A DNA stretch of 64,000 bases from Novosphingobium umbonatum (GCF_004005905.1 NZ_SACO01000001.1:248001-312000); one strand, 5' to 3'. Counted from the first letter of the stretch, positions 26,687-35,318 are shown. Notes: a model not told the origin generated them from the sequence alone. A program made the numbers and translations.

Positions 26687-26761
26687 ACGCAGCGGGCGGA
26701 AATCAGCCAAGTTTGAACCCGATTGTTTTCAACCCAGTTCACTGGAAAGAGGATGCCAGCG

Positions 26762-26935
26762 ATGACCACTGAAACTCGCGAACCCACCCGCGCCCGTGCG
26801 GTCCTCTCGACCGAGGATTTCCGCCTGCTGCGCGAAGCGGTGCTGTTCTACCTGAAGGCGCATGAAGACGCGCCCGAAAGCAACAAGTTCAACCATCTCT
26901 ATCACCGACTGGGCAGCGTTGCCCCTCGTCGCTGA
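26762..26935 (+). CDS. small conserved-looking protein downstream of aceA (57 aa)
   Basis: The 57-residue product has a basic N terminus (RARAVLS), an amphipathic helix (TEDFRLLREAVLFYLKAHEDAPESNKFNHL) and a basic tail (SVAPRR). It has no signal peptide, cysteine or membrane segment. I start it at 26762, nine bases after GAGG; ATG 26753 is too close to that site. It lies 76 bases after aceA and before the terminator, so it is probably co-transcribed. I do not recognise a named family. It may be a small partner or regulator of the glyoxylate shunt, which is speculation. Confidence 0.6.
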   Translation: MTTETREPTRARAVLSTEDFRLLREAVLFYLKAHEDAPESNKFNHLYHRLGSVAPRR

Positions 26936-26995
26936 ACCGAGACACCATAATAAACCGGACAAATTTTGACCGGACTCCTGGGGAGGAGTGACTGG

Positions 26996-27029
26996 GGACC
27001 CGTCGCAGAGATGCGGCGGGTCCTTTTTT
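26996..27029 (+). terminator. intrinsic terminator of the aceA unit
   Basis: GGACCCGTCGC (26996-27006) pairs with GCGGCGGGTCC (27013-27023), with one wobble, followed by TTTTTT (27024-27029). A smaller hairpin (ACTCCT/AGGAGT around GGGG at 26974-26989) precedes it. Confidence 0.92.
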
Positions 27030-27059
27030 GCGCATGATTCCATCCTGTCCAAAGGTAGC

Positions 27060-27317
27060 ATGCCAAAAAAAAGATACGCCAGAGCCAGCGATGTGCTAAA
27101 AATTGAGGGTAAACCTGCCGTTCTACAGGCACGGAGTCGTTACCGGCCCTCGCGCATGACCGAACGGCGATTCAAGGACTTGGCCGCGTCGCGCCCTGTA
27201 TTGGCACCTAATTGGCGCGCCATTTGGTTAAAACAAGCCTGCAGAGGGTGTGAAGAAACACCTCGCAAAAACTACCCAACCCCCTTGAAAGCAATGGCAG
27301 AGGCCCTTGCCGTATAA
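27060..27317 (+). CDS. possible small basic protein (85 aa), uncertain
   Basis: An open frame of 85 residues starts at ATG 27060, with AAAGG about six bases upstream, and ends at TAA. The predicted protein is strongly basic (MPKKRYARASD start; many Arg and Lys), with two cysteines (CRGC). It would suit a nucleic-acid binder. Codon use is unlike the neighbours (AGA, CTA, TTA and AAA are frequent), and the local GC content drops. Either this is a transferred or fast-evolving gene, or it is non-coding spacer. No family is recognised. Confidence 0.3.
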   Translation: MPKKRYARASDVLKIEGKPAVLQARSRYRPSRMTERRFKDLAASRPVLAPNWRAIWLKQACRGCEETPRKNYPTPLKAMAEALAV

Positions 27318-27348
27318 GGATGGCCATAAATTTTGGACAAGGGTCGCA

Positions 27349-27795
27349 ATGAGCCAGGGAAACAAGACCTTGCGGGAATGGATGCACGCGCTCGACGGGC
27401 TGGGCATGGCCATTGCCGGCAGTGATGAACGCCACGAAGCCGACCTGATCCGGCTGTTCCATGATCTGGTCTGCCATTCGCCCACGCCGATGCTGGTGCT
27501 GGGACTGGCAACGCCCAGCACGGCACGCCTGGAATCCTTGCTGGATCTGGAGGCGACCGATAGCGCGGTTTTATCCTTCATCGGCCCCGACATGGGCTTT
27601 TGTCTGTCACGCGGCAGCGAGGGGGACCATCTGGCCTCGGTCATTCTGCCGCACCGGCAAGAGGAAACTACGGCCGCTGGCGCTACTCTGGCTCTGGCTT
27701 GTCTATGCGCCCTGACGCAAGCTTTGGCCAATGCATCGCCTGCCATGCGTTCCGACAAGGGCGATATGATGAGCCAATCGAGCATGCTGCACTGA
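27349..27795 (+). CDS. hypothetical protein (148 aa)
   Basis: The 148-residue product has GC-rich third positions like genuine genes here. The N-terminal half is helical and charged (LREWMHALDGLGMAIAGSDERHEADLIRLFHDLV), a short hydrophobic strand region follows (MLVLGLATPS), and the C terminus has an Ala-rich hydrophobic helix (ATLALACLCALTQALANAS). No signal peptide is predicted. The start at 27349 has AAGGG six bases upstream. I do not recognise the family. It stands alone between the aceA region and the nucleosidase gene, in a stretch that otherwise has lower coding density. Confidence 0.6.
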   Translation: MSQGNKTLREWMHALDGLGMAIAGSDERHEADLIRLFHDLVCHSPTPMLVLGLATPSTARLESLLDLEATDSAVLSFIGPDMGFCLSRGSEGDHLASVILPHRQEETTAAGATLALACLCALTQALANASPAMRSDKGDMMSQSSMLH

Positions 27796-27916
27796 AAAGC
27801 TTTTAGCGCTTGGCCGCGCGTGCCCACGCCCAAGGCCCTGCGCAATTCACCGGCATTGACAGGCAAGCCCTCCGGCAGGAAGGCTGGATTTCTGTTTCAA
27901 AGCCGGAGCCTGCAAC

Positions 27917-28906
27917 TTGTCCAGACTGCCCATTGCCGCCCGATCACTGCTGATCGCCGCCTCCTTGCTGGCCGCGCCATTGGCCGCACCACTGGCCCAA
28001 GCCAAACCGGCTGCCCCGGCCCAGTTCGACAAGACCCCACGCACTCTGGTCATTACCGCCTTTGAACCCGAATGGGTGGCGTTGGAAAGCGCGGTGAAGG
28101 GTGCCAAATCCTACCACATCAATGGCTTGACCTTCCTGACCGGCAGTATCGCGGGCAGGCCGGTGATCCTGATGGAATCGGGCGTCTCCATGGTCAATGC
28201 CGCGATGAACACCCAATTGGCGCTGGATCATTTCAACGCCAAACGCATCATCTTTTCCGGCATTGCAGGCGGCATCGACCCCCATCTGTCGGTGGGCGAT
28301 GTGGTGGTGGCCGAGCGATGGAACCAATATATGGAAGTCTCGCTGGGCCGGAAGAAAGGCGACAGCTATGTCTCGCCCGATCTGGAAACGCCCGATCAAT
28401 TGCCCGCCTATGGCATGTTGATCCCGCGCGACGTGCGGGTGGGCAATGCGGCGGAAAAGCCCCGCCGCCATCGCTGGTTCATGGCCGATCCTGCCCTGCT
28501 GGCCGTGGCGCGCAAAATGGCGCCCAAGTTGAGCCTGCAAAGCTGCCTTGCCAAGGATGAGCCCATTCCCCAGACCAAGGGCATCTCGCCCGATGCAGGC
28601 CGCTGCCTCGACACCAGCCCGCGCATTGTGGTGGGCGGCAATGGCATTTCCGGCCCCGCCTTTGCCGATAATGCCGAATATCGCGAATATCTCTATGCCA
28701 CTTTCAAGGCGCAGGTGCTGGACATGGAAACGGCGGCCACCGCCCATGTCGCCTATGCCAACCAAGTGCCCTTCATCGCCTTCCGCTCGCTGTCCGATCT
28801 GGCGGGGGGCGACACGGGACCAAACCGTTCATGGATCTTTGGCCGCCTTGCCGCGCGCAATGCCGCCACGGTGGTAACACGCTATCTGGCCGCGCTTCCT
28901 GATTGA
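27917..28906 (+). CDS. exported purine nucleosidase/phosphorylase (PNP/MTAN superfamily)
   Basis: The 329-residue protein has a signal peptide (about 1-29, ending AQA/KPA) followed by a nucleoside phosphorylase fold. VITAFEPEW and FSGIAGGID line the active site, while VLDMETAAT and RSLSDLAGG carry the Glu and Asp that bind and protonate the purine in MTA/SAH nucleosidases. The start is TTG at 27917, with GGAG about nine bases upstream; no ATG or GTG gives a complete signal peptide. A long insert (about 155-235) separates the halves. An exported enzyme would release bases from nucleosides in the periplasm, feeding the purine-degradation operon just downstream. Confidence 0.85.
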   Translation: MSRLPIAARSLLIAASLLAAPLAAPLAQAKPAAPAQFDKTPRTLVITAFEPEWVALESAVKGAKSYHINGLTFLTGSIAGRPVILMESGVSMVNAAMNTQLALDHFNAKRIIFSGIAGGIDPHLSVGDVVVAERWNQYMEVSLGRKKGDSYVSPDLETPDQLPAYGMLIPRDVRVGNAAEKPRRHRWFMADPALLAVARKMAPKLSLQSCLAKDEPIPQTKGISPDAGRCLDTSPRIVVGGNGISGPAFADNAEYREYLYATFKAQVLDMETAATAHVAYANQVPFIAFRSLSDLAGGDTGPNRSWIFGRLAARNAATVVTRYLAALPD

Positions 28907-28923
28907 CGGGGCCTGATTAATAA

Positions 28924-28946
28924 GCGGGGGTTATCGCCGCCCCCGC
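28924..28946 (+). terminator. hairpin after the nucleosidase gene
   Basis: GCGGGGG (28924-28930) pairs with CCCCCGC (28940-28946) 18 bases after the stop. No T-run follows, so termination would be partial. Confidence 0.4.
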
Positions 28947-29012
28947 CCTACCCAGTCCCGCCGCCAAGCGTTACACTGCCCCCATTGTTACAACAGATCC
29001 ACGAGCCGCTCC

Positions 29013-29570
29013 ATGATCGAAAAGCGCTATCTCTCCGCCAATGATTTGCTGGCCGATTCCTTCCGTCTGGCCAATATCATCCTCGATTCCGATTTCCGCC
29101 CCACCCATATTGTGGGCATCTGGCGCGGCGGGGCTCCGGTGGGCATCGCGGTGCAGGAATTGCTGGAATATCACGGCGTGATGACCGACCATATCGCCAT
29201 CCGCACCGCCAGCTATACCGGCATCAACCAACAGAAGGACGAGGTCCGCGTCTATTCGCTGGGCTATCTGATCGACACGCTGGAGCCGACCGACCGCCTG
29301 TTGGTGATCGACGATGTGTTTGATTCGGGCCGTTCCATCGCCGCTTTCATGGAAGAATTGAAAGCGCGCTGCCGCCACAACACCCCCACCACCATCCGCA
29401 CCGCCACCGTCTATTACAAGCCCAAGCGGACCAAGGTGGACATGAAGCCCGACTTCTATGTCTATGAAACCGACGAATGGCTGGTCTTCCCGCATGAAGT
29501 CGACGGCTTGACGTTGGAGGAAATCCGCAAGCACAAGCCGGAAGCGGCGATCATCCTGCGCGAGGAATGA
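29013..29570 (+). CDS. purine phosphoribosyltransferase
   Basis: The 185-residue type I phosphoribosyltransferase has a PRPP-binding loop, LLVIDDVFDSGRS (96-108). The THIVGIWRGGAPVG segment forms the pyrophosphate loop. It would convert a free base, probably hypoxanthine, xanthine or guanine, and PRPP into the nucleotide; base specificity cannot be read confidently. It lies between a secreted nucleosidase and the purine-catabolism operon, so base salvage here would compete with degradation. The gene ends in a strong intrinsic terminator, which separates it from the operon. Confidence 0.9.
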   Translation: MIEKRYLSANDLLADSFRLANIILDSDFRPTHIVGIWRGGAPVGIAVQELLEYHGVMTDHIAIRTASYTGINQQKDEVRVYSLGYLIDTLEPTDRLLVIDDVFDSGRSIAAFMEELKARCRHNTPTTIRTATVYYKPKRTKVDMKPDFYVYETDEWLVFPHEVDGLTLEEIRKHKPEAAIILREE

Positions 29571-29577
29571 GACAATA

Positions 29578-29613
29578 GGCGCAGCGACGCCCCGCTGCGC
29601 CTGCTCTATTTTT
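29578..29613 (+). terminator. intrinsic terminator of the phosphoribosyltransferase gene
   Basis: GGCGCAGCG (29578-29586) pairs perfectly with CGCTGCGCC (29593-29601) around a six-base loop, followed by a T-rich stretch ending in TTTTT (29609-29613). Confidence 0.88.
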
Positions 29614-29652
29614 CGCAACACTCTCAGCGAAATTCTGCGCTTTCTTGCAAAC

Positions 29653-29687
29653 CCGCCCCAAGGCAATACGGGCCACCCCTTGGGCGG
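29653..29687 (+). promoter_or_regulatory. leader hairpin before the purine-catabolism operon
   Basis: CCGCCCCAAGG (29653-29663) pairs with CCTTGGGCGG, ending at 29687, with one bulged C. It sits about 22 bases before the first start codon of a fifteen-gene operon. It could be part of a leader that controls translation or readthrough, or simply a second terminator for the preceding gene. Confidence 0.4.
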
Positions 29688-29709
29688 GGGCGCAAACAGG
29701 GGGAAAGCC

Positions 29710-29892
29710 ATGACCGATCAACCGGTGGATGATGCCACGCTGGACATTGTGCTGGCCTTTGCCGGTTTGAACCCGCCGGAAGAATGCCGCGCGGGCATCA
29801 TCGCTAATCTGGCCCTGCTGCGCCAACATGGGGCCAATCTGCACCTGCTGGATAATCCGGCCAGTGATCCGGCGGAGATGATCACGCCATGA
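29710..29892 (+). CDS. hpxX: HpxX/AtzG-like small amidase partner (DUF4089)
   Basis: The 60-residue protein matches DUF4089/AtzG: an acidic helical peptide (DDATLDIVLAFAGLNPPEECRAGIIANL) related to GatC, which wraps around an amidase partner. GGGGGAAAG precedes the ATG, and its stop overlaps the amidase ATG (ATGA), as expected for a GatC-GatA-like pair. In Klebsiella hpx clusters the equivalent pair acts on oxalurate. It is the first gene of the purine operon. The assignment rests on size, sequence character and the adjacent AtzE-type amidase. Confidence 0.82.
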   Translation: MTDQPVDDATLDIVLAFAGLNPPEECRAGIIANLALLRQHGANLHLLDNPASDPAEMITP

Positions 29893-31199
29893 GCCATCGC
29901 CAGAGGATCGAGGCAAGGGCCGATCTGAACTGCTTTACCACTGTGCTGGAAACGCCTGTGGCGGAGGGCGAAGGTCCGCTGTCGGGCACCACTTTTGCGG
30001 CCAAGGATCTGTTCGATGTGGCGGGCCATATCACGCTGGCCGGCTCCACCATCAACCGCGACACTCTGCCCCCCGCCACGCAGGATGCCACGCTGGTCGC
30101 GCGGCTGAAAGCGGCGGGTAGCGTGCTGGTCGGCATGACCAATATGGACGAATATGCCTATGGTTTTGCCACAGAAAACGCCCATTACGGTCCCACGCGC
30201 AACCCGCATGACCCCTCGCGCCTGGCGGGCGGATCATCGGGCGGATCGGCAGCGGCGGTGGCTGCAGGGCTGGTGGATGTGGCGCTGGGGTCGGACACCA
30301 ATGGCTCGATCCGCGTGCCTGCCTCGCTTTGCGGTATCTATGGATTAAAGCCCACATTCGGCCGCCTGTCGCGCGCGGGCGTCTTTCCCTTTGTGCATAG
30401 TCTGGACCATGCGGGCCTGTTCACCCGCGATCCGGCGCTGATGGCCAAGGCCTATGACGCGATGCTGGGGCCGGACAGCCGCGATCCGGTTTGCAGCAAA
30501 GCCCGCGCCGAGCCGGTCAGCCCTGCGCTGCACGCACCTCTTCCCCCGTTGCGCGTGGGCGTGCTGGGCGGATTTTTTGCGCAAGGCGCGGCGGCAGAGG
30601 CGCATGAAGCCGTTGCCCATGTGGCCCAAGGCCTGGCCGAACTGGGCTGCACCATCGCGCCCGCCCTGCTCGATGGCGCATCCCAAGCCCGCTCGGCTGC
30701 CTTCTGCATGACCGCGATGGAAGGGGGCAGCCTGCATGCCGCCAATCTGCGCGCCCGCCCGCTGGATTTTGACCCCGCCGTGCGCGACCGGATGCTGGCA
30801 GGATTGCTCATGCCCGCCGATCTACATCTGGCCGCGCGCCGTGTGCGCCGGATCTTTGCCGACCAGGCCCGCGCGGCCTTCGCTCAATTCGACCTCTTGC
30901 TCTCCCCCGCCACGCCCTGCAGCGCGCCGCAAATCGGCGTGCCCACCGTGGAGATTGACGGCCAGCAAGTGCCCGTGCGCGCCAATCTGGGCATGTATTG
31001 CCAACCGATCAGCTTTATCGGCCTGCCCGCCCTGTCGGTGCCCGCGCTTTGCGATACGCCTTTGCCGATTGGCGTGCAGATGATCGCGCCCGCCTGGGCC
31101 GAGGCGCGCCTGTTGCACGTGGCCGTCCATCTCCACGCCCATGGCATCACCGGCACCCGCCCCATTCCATCCCCGCCCCAACAGGACCCCGCCCCATGA
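29889..31199 (+). CDS. hpxY: AtzE/HpxY-family amidase
   Basis: The 436-residue amidase-signature enzyme has the Ser-cisSer-Lys triad: K39 in FAAKDLF, cis-Ser S116 in GGSSGGS and nucleophile S140 in [12 protein letters not shown]. The family hydrolyses amides such as 1-carboxybiuret (AtzE). In purine clusters HpxY is linked to breakdown of oxalurate, the ureido compound made from ureidoglycine. It overlaps hpxX by four bases and the NCS2 permease gene by four bases. The direct substrate is inferred from the operon. Confidence 0.9.
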   Translation: MSHRQRIEARADLNCFTTVLETPVAEGEGPLSGTTFAAKDLFDVAGHITLAGSTINRDTLPPATQDATLVARLKAAGSVLVGMTNMDEYAYGFATENAHYGPTRNPHDPSRLAGGSSGGSAAAVAAGLVDVALGSDTNGSIRVPASLCGIYGLKPTFGRLSRAGVFPFVHSLDHAGLFTRDPALMAKAYDAMLGPDSRDPVCSKARAEPVSPALHAPLPPLRVGVLGGFFAQGAAAEAHEAVAHVAQGLAELGCTIAPALLDGASQARSAAFCMTAMEGGSLHAANLRARPLDFDPAVRDRMLAGLLMPADLHLAARRVRRIFADQARAAFAQFDLLLSPATPCSAPQIGVPTVEIDGQQVPVRANLGMYCQPISFIGLPALSVPALCDTPLPIGVQMIAPAWAEARLLHVAVHLHAHGITGTRPIPSPPQQDPAP

Positions 31200-32521
31200 G
31201 CTTCCTAGCCCGCCATTTCGCCTTTGCCGAAAGGGGCACCAACCTGCGCACCGAAGCGCTGGCTGGCGCCACCACTTTCCTCACCATGGCCTATATCATC
31301 CTCGTCAACCCCAGCATTCTGGGCGCGGCGGGCATGCCCTTGGCGGCGGTGGCGGCCTCCACCTGCTTTGCGGCGGGCTTTGCCAGTATCCTGATGGGCA
31401 CGATTGCCAATGTGCCCTTGGCGCTGGCGCCGGGCATGGGGCTCAATGCCTATTTCAGCTTTACCGTGGTGCAGGCGATGCATGTGCCCTGGCCGGTGGC
31501 CTTGGGCTGTGTGTTTGTGTCAGGCGTGATCTTCCTGCTGCTGACGCTGGCGGGCATTCGCCAGATGATTGTGGCGGCCATTCCACCCCATCTGTTCGCG
31601 GCGGTGGCAGCGGGCATCGGCCTGTTCATCGGCTTCATCGGGCTGAAAAATGCCGGCATCGTGGTGCCCAGCCCAGCCACCGGCGTGGCTTTGGGCAATC
31701 TGCATGACAGCGGGCCGATCCTTGCCATCATCGGTCTGGTGATTGTCGCGGTGCTGCATGTCTGGCGCGTGCATGCCGCCATTCTGATCGGCATTACGCT
31801 CACCACTTTGATCGCATGGATGTCCGGCGCGGCCAGTTTCAAGGCGGAACCCTACACGCTCTCGGCGCTGACCGAGACGGCGTTCAAGATGGATCTGGCC
31901 GGTGTGTTCGGCACCGATGGCCGTCACGGGCTGGGCGTGTTTGAAATCCTGTTCGTGTTCCTGTTTGTCGACCTGTTTGATAATCTGGGTACCTTGATGG
32001 CCGTGACCCGCCGCGCAGGCCTGATGGAGGAAGATGGCAATATACCCGGCCTCAACCGCATGCTGGTGGCTGACTCTGTCGCCACGATGGCGGGCGCTAT
32101 GGCGGGGACCAGCACGGTCACCTCCTATGTGGAAAGCGCCGCGGGCGTGGAGGCGGGCGGGCGCACCGGCTTGACCGCGATTATCACCGGCATTCTGTTC
32201 CTGCTGGCCATGTTTGTCGCGCCCTATGCGCAATTGGTGCCAGCGGCGGCCACCGCCCCTGCGCTCATTCTGGTGGGTGCACTGATGATGGCACCTTTGC
32301 GCGATATTGACTGGGAACTGCCCGAAGTGGCGCTGCCTGCCTTCCTGACCGTGGCAGCCATTCCGCTCACCTTCTCCATCGCCAATGGTCTGGCTTTTGG
32401 CATCACCGCCCATGCGCTGCTCAAAGCTGTGCGGCGTGAGCTTTCGCGTAAGGACTGGCTGCTGCTGGTGCTGGCGGGCCTGTTTGTGGCGCGCTTTGTC
32501 TGGCTGTCGGGGGCGGCATGA
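31196..32521 (+). CDS. NCS2-family nucleobase permease (AzgA/GhxP type)
   Basis: The 441-residue membrane protein has about twelve to fourteen hydrophobic segments and family landmarks: ERGTNLRTEALAGATTFLTMAYI at the N terminus, LAPGMGLNAYF in helix 3, DLFDNLGTLM, and the STVTSYVESAAGVEAGGRTGLTA signature of AzgA-like carriers. These are proton symporters for adenine, guanine or hypoxanthine. The ATG overlaps the amidase stop by four bases. Placed inside the purine operon, it probably supplies the bases that the deaminases and xanthine dehydrogenase use. Upstream in-frame sequence is the shadow of the amidase gene and is not included. Confidence 0.93.
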   Translation: MSFLARHFAFAERGTNLRTEALAGATTFLTMAYIILVNPSILGAAGMPLAAVAASTCFAAGFASILMGTIANVPLALAPGMGLNAYFSFTVVQAMHVPWPVALGCVFVSGVIFLLLTLAGIRQMIVAAIPPHLFAAVAAGIGLFIGFIGLKNAGIVVPSPATGVALGNLHDSGPILAIIGLVIVAVLHVWRVHAAILIGITLTTLIAWMSGAASFKAEPYTLSALTETAFKMDLAGVFGTDGRHGLGVFEILFVFLFVDLFDNLGTLMAVTRRAGLMEEDGNIPGLNRMLVADSVATMAGAMAGTSTVTSYVESAAGVEAGGRTGLTAIITGILFLLAMFVAPYAQLVPAAATAPALILVGALMMAPLRDIDWELPEVALPAFLTVAAIPLTFSIANGLAFGITAHALLKAVRRELSRKDWLLLVLAGLFVARFVWLSGAA

Positions 32522-34098
32522 TGGAAACCGCCCGCTCCCTCAACGGCATGGTCAGCGCGCCCCATGCGCTGGCCGCCCGCGCTGGCCGCGATGTGCTGGC
32601 AGATGGCGGCAGCGCGGTGGAGGCCTGTGTGGCGGTGGCGGCCACGCTGGCGGTGGTCTATCCGCATATGACGGGGCTGGGCGGCGATGGCTTCTGGCTG
32701 ATCCGCGAGGGTGATGGCCGCATCCATTCCGTGCATGGTTGCGGCGGGGCGGCGGGCAAGGCCGATCTGGCGCTTTATAATGGGCTGGAGGCGGTGCCAT
32801 GGCGTGGGCCCTTGGCGGCCAATACGGTGGCGGGCACGGTGTCGGCATGGGAAGCGGCGCTGGAGAGCGATGCTGGCACATTGCCGCTCGAACGCCTGCT
32901 GCGCGATGCCATCGCCTATGCCGAAAGCGGCGTGGCGGTGACCAAGGGCGGGGCAGAGATCGCCGCCGCCAAGGGCGCGGAATTGCGCATCCAGCCCGGC
33001 GCCTATGCCGATATTTTCGAACCCGATGGCCGAGCCTTGGCGCAGGGTGATACCCTGCGCCAACCCGCGCTTGCGCAAACCTTGCGCGCCCTTGTGCGCG
33101 ATGGCTTGGGCAGTTTCTACCAAGGCCCGCTGGCGCAAAGCATCGCGCAGGATCTTGCCACGCTGGGCAGTCCGGTCAGCGCGGAGGATCTGGCCCTGCA
33201 CCGCGCCACCCGCCCCGCGCCGCTGCATGTGGGCACCAGTCTGGGCAAGCTTTACAACAGCGCGCCGCCCACGCAGGGCATTGCCTCGCTGTTGATCCTT
33301 GCGCTTGCTGATCGTCTGCCCCGCGGCGCGATGGATGGCTTTGATCATGTGCACGGATTGGTGGAGGCCACCAAACAGGCCTTCCTCTGGCGCGACCGCC
33401 ATTGCGGCGATCCGGCGCTGATGCAGGTTTCCGCGCAAAGCCTGCTGGATGATTGCGCGGCGCTGGACGCCATGGCGGCGGCCATCGATCCGGCCAAGGC
33501 CCTGCCATGGCCGCAAGCCCCCCAATGGGGCGACACCTGCTGGTTTGGCGCGGCCGATAGCAAGGGGCAGGTCGTCTCCTGTATCCAGAGCACCTATTTC
33601 GAATTTGGCTCCGGCCTTGTCCTGCCCCAATCGGGCCTGACATGGCAGAACCGGGGCGCGTCTTTCCGTCTGGCTGAAAAGGGCTGGAACGCCTTGCGCC
33701 CCTATCGCAAGCCTTTCCACACGCTCAACCCCGCGCTGGCCTGTTTCAACGACGGGCGGGTGCTGGCCTATGGCACGATGGGCGGCGAGGGCCAGCCACA
33801 GACACAGGCGGCTCTGTTCAGCCGCTATGCTGTCCATGGAGCGGATTTGCAGGAAGCGATCAATGCGCCGCGCTGGCTGCTGGGCCGCACTTGGGGCGAT
33901 CAATCCACCACGCTGAAAATCGAGGATGGTTTCGCGCCCGAACTCTATGCACAATTGGCCGAGGCGGGGCATGACGTGGAAAGGGTCGGCCCGATCACCG
34001 CGATGATGGGCCATGCCGGCGCCGTGCTGCGCCAGTCTGACGGCAGCTTCCAAGGCGCCTCTGACCCGCGCAGCGACGGGGAGGCCGCCGGATGGTAA
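32518..34098 (+). CDS. hpxW: gamma-glutamyltransferase-family oxamate amidohydrolase (HpxW-like)
   Basis: The 526-residue protein belongs to the Ntn-hydrolase gamma-glutamyltransferase family. The precursor would self-cleave before the catalytic Thr in WGDTCWFG (T340), giving large and small subunits. PHMTGLGGDGFWL and the TMGGEGQPQTQAALFSRY segment support this. It lacks a signal peptide, so it acts in the cytoplasm, like HpxW, which releases ammonia from oxamate to give oxalate. It starts at one of two adjacent ATGs (32518 or 32521), overlapping the permease stop. The next gene starts seven bases before its end. Confidence 0.88.
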   Translation: MMETARSLNGMVSAPHALAARAGRDVLADGGSAVEACVAVAATLAVVYPHMTGLGGDGFWLIREGDGRIHSVHGCGGAAGKADLALYNGLEAVPWRGPLAANTVAGTVSAWEAALESDAGTLPLERLLRDAIAYAESGVAVTKGGAEIAAAKGAELRIQPGAYADIFEPDGRALAQGDTLRQPALAQTLRALVRDGLGSFYQGPLAQSIAQDLATLGSPVSAEDLALHRATRPAPLHVGTSLGKLYNSAPPTQGIASLLILALADRLPRGAMDGFDHVHGLVEATKQAFLWRDRHCGDPALMQVSAQSLLDDCAALDAMAAAIDPAKALPWPQAPQWGDTCWFGAADSKGQVVSCIQSTYFEFGSGLVLPQSGLTWQNRGASFRLAEKGWNALRPYRKPFHTLNPALACFNDGRVLAYGTMGGEGQPQTQAALFSRYAVHGADLQEAINAPRWLLGRTWGDQSTTLKIEDGFAPELYAQLAEAGHDVERVGPITAMMGHAGAVLRQSDGSFQGASDPRSDGEAAGW

Positions 34099-35318
34099 GC
34101 GGCACCAGAGCGGTCGAACGCTGCAAGGCTTTGGGCGTAGCCCCCTTCTCCGATATGGAAGGCGGGCTCTATCGCGCATGGCTGACCCCTGCCTATCGCG
34201 CGGCGCAGGAGCAATTGGCAGCATGGATGGTGGAAGCTGGCCTTACCCCGCGCAAGGATGCCGCCGCCAATCTGGTGGGCCGCTATGAAGGCACAAGCGA
34301 TCTGCCACCGCTGATTATCGGCAGCCATCTCGACAGTGTGCGCGATGCGGGGCTCTATGACGGGCCTTTGGGGATCATGCTGGGCGTGGAATGCGTGGCC
34401 GCGCTGGCGGCGCAGGGGCGGCGCATGCCCTTCCCGATCGAAATCTATGCCTTTGGTGATGAAGAAGGCAGCCGCTTTCCCGCCGCCATGCTGACCAGCA
34501 AGGCGGTGGCGGGCGTGCTGCACGACGTGCCGGAGATGGCCGATCCGCAAGGGGTGACTTTGGCACAGGCTTTGGCGGAATTCGGCCTATCCCCCGAAGG
34601 CTTGGCACAGGCGCGGCACGGCGGGGCGCTGGCCTATCTGGAGGCCCATATCGAGCAGGGGCCAGTGCTGGAGGCCGAGGGGCTTGCGCTGGGCGTGGTC
34701 ACCGGCATTGCCGCGCAATTGCGCTATGGCGTGGTGGTGAAGGGTCTGGCGGGCCATGCTGGCACCAGTTCGATGCCCTTGCGCCGCGATGCCTTGGCAG
34801 GGGCGGCGGACATGGTGCTGGCGGCCGAAAGCATCGCCCGCGCCGATGCCAGCGATCTGGTGGCTACGGTGGGCAAGATCGAGGCCTTGCCGGGCGCTGC
34901 CAATGTCATCTGCGGCGAGGTGCGCTTCACGCTGGACGTGCGTTCGGGTGATGCAGCGCGGCGCGATCGAGCCGCAGAGGCGATGCTGCAAGCCTTCAAC
35001 CAAATCGCCGAAAATCGCGGACTGACCTGCACCATCACGCCCATCCACGATCTGCCCGCTTCCCCATGCGCTCCGGCCCTGATGGACAGGCTGGAACAAG
35101 CGCTGGTGGACAATGGCCATCCCCCCTTCCGCCTCGTCTCCGGCGCGGGCCATGATGCGATGGTGATTTCGGCGCTTGCCCCTACCGCCATGCTGTTCAT
35201 CCGTTGCCGCCATGGCATCAGCCACAATCCCGCCGAACATGTCGAGCCCGCCGATGCCGAGGCGGCCTTGGCCGTCATGCTGGGCTTTATCGAGAAATTG
35301 GGAGCAGACTATGCTTGA
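34092..35318 (+). CDS. hpxK: allantoate amidohydrolase (M20 hydantoinase/carbamoylase family)
   Basis: The 408-residue metalloenzyme has the di-metal ligands of the M20 carbamoylase family: GSHLDSV, YDGPLG, DEEGSRF and a C-terminal HGISHNP. HIEQGPVLE and the GVVTGIAAQLRY segment are typical of allantoate amidohydrolases and N-carbamoyl amino acid hydrolases. In this operon it should convert allantoate to ureidoglycine, CO2 and ammonia. It overlaps hpxW by seven bases and the aminotransferase gene by eight. A beta-ureidopropionase-like role is the main alternative, less likely given the neighbours. Confidence 0.88.
   Translation: MVSGTRAVERCKALGVAPFSDMEGGLYRAWLTPAYRAAQEQLAAWMVEAGLTPRKDAAANLVGRYEGTSDLPPLIIGSHLDSVRDAGLYDGPLGIMLGVECVAALAAQGRRMPFPIEIYAFGDEEGSRFPAAMLTSKAVAGVLHDVPEMADPQGVTLAQALAEFGLSPEGLAQARHGGALAYLEAHIEQGPVLEAEGLALGVVTGIAAQLRYGVVVKGLAGHAGTSSMPLRRDALAGAADMVLAAESIARADASDLVATVGKIEALPGAANVICGEVRFTLDVRSGDAARRDRAAEAMLQAFNQIAENRGLTCTITPIHDLPASPCAPALMDRLEQALVDNGHPPFRLVSGAGHDAMVISALAPTAMLFIRCRHGISHNPAEHVEPADAEAALAVMLGFIEKLGADYA

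Noticed and set aside
25067..26710. A 547-codon minus-strand frame opposite isocitrate lyase
   Set aside because: It mirrors a highly conserved enzyme exactly and has no ribosome site or recognisable domain.
29614..29709. A purine riboswitch before the purine operon
   Set aside because: The conserved three-way-junction bases of known purine aptamers are not present; only a simple hairpin is visible.
32224..34224. A 666-codon minus-strand frame opposite the HpxW gene
   Set aside because: HpxW has intact catalytic motifs on the other strand and is tied into the operon by overlaps.
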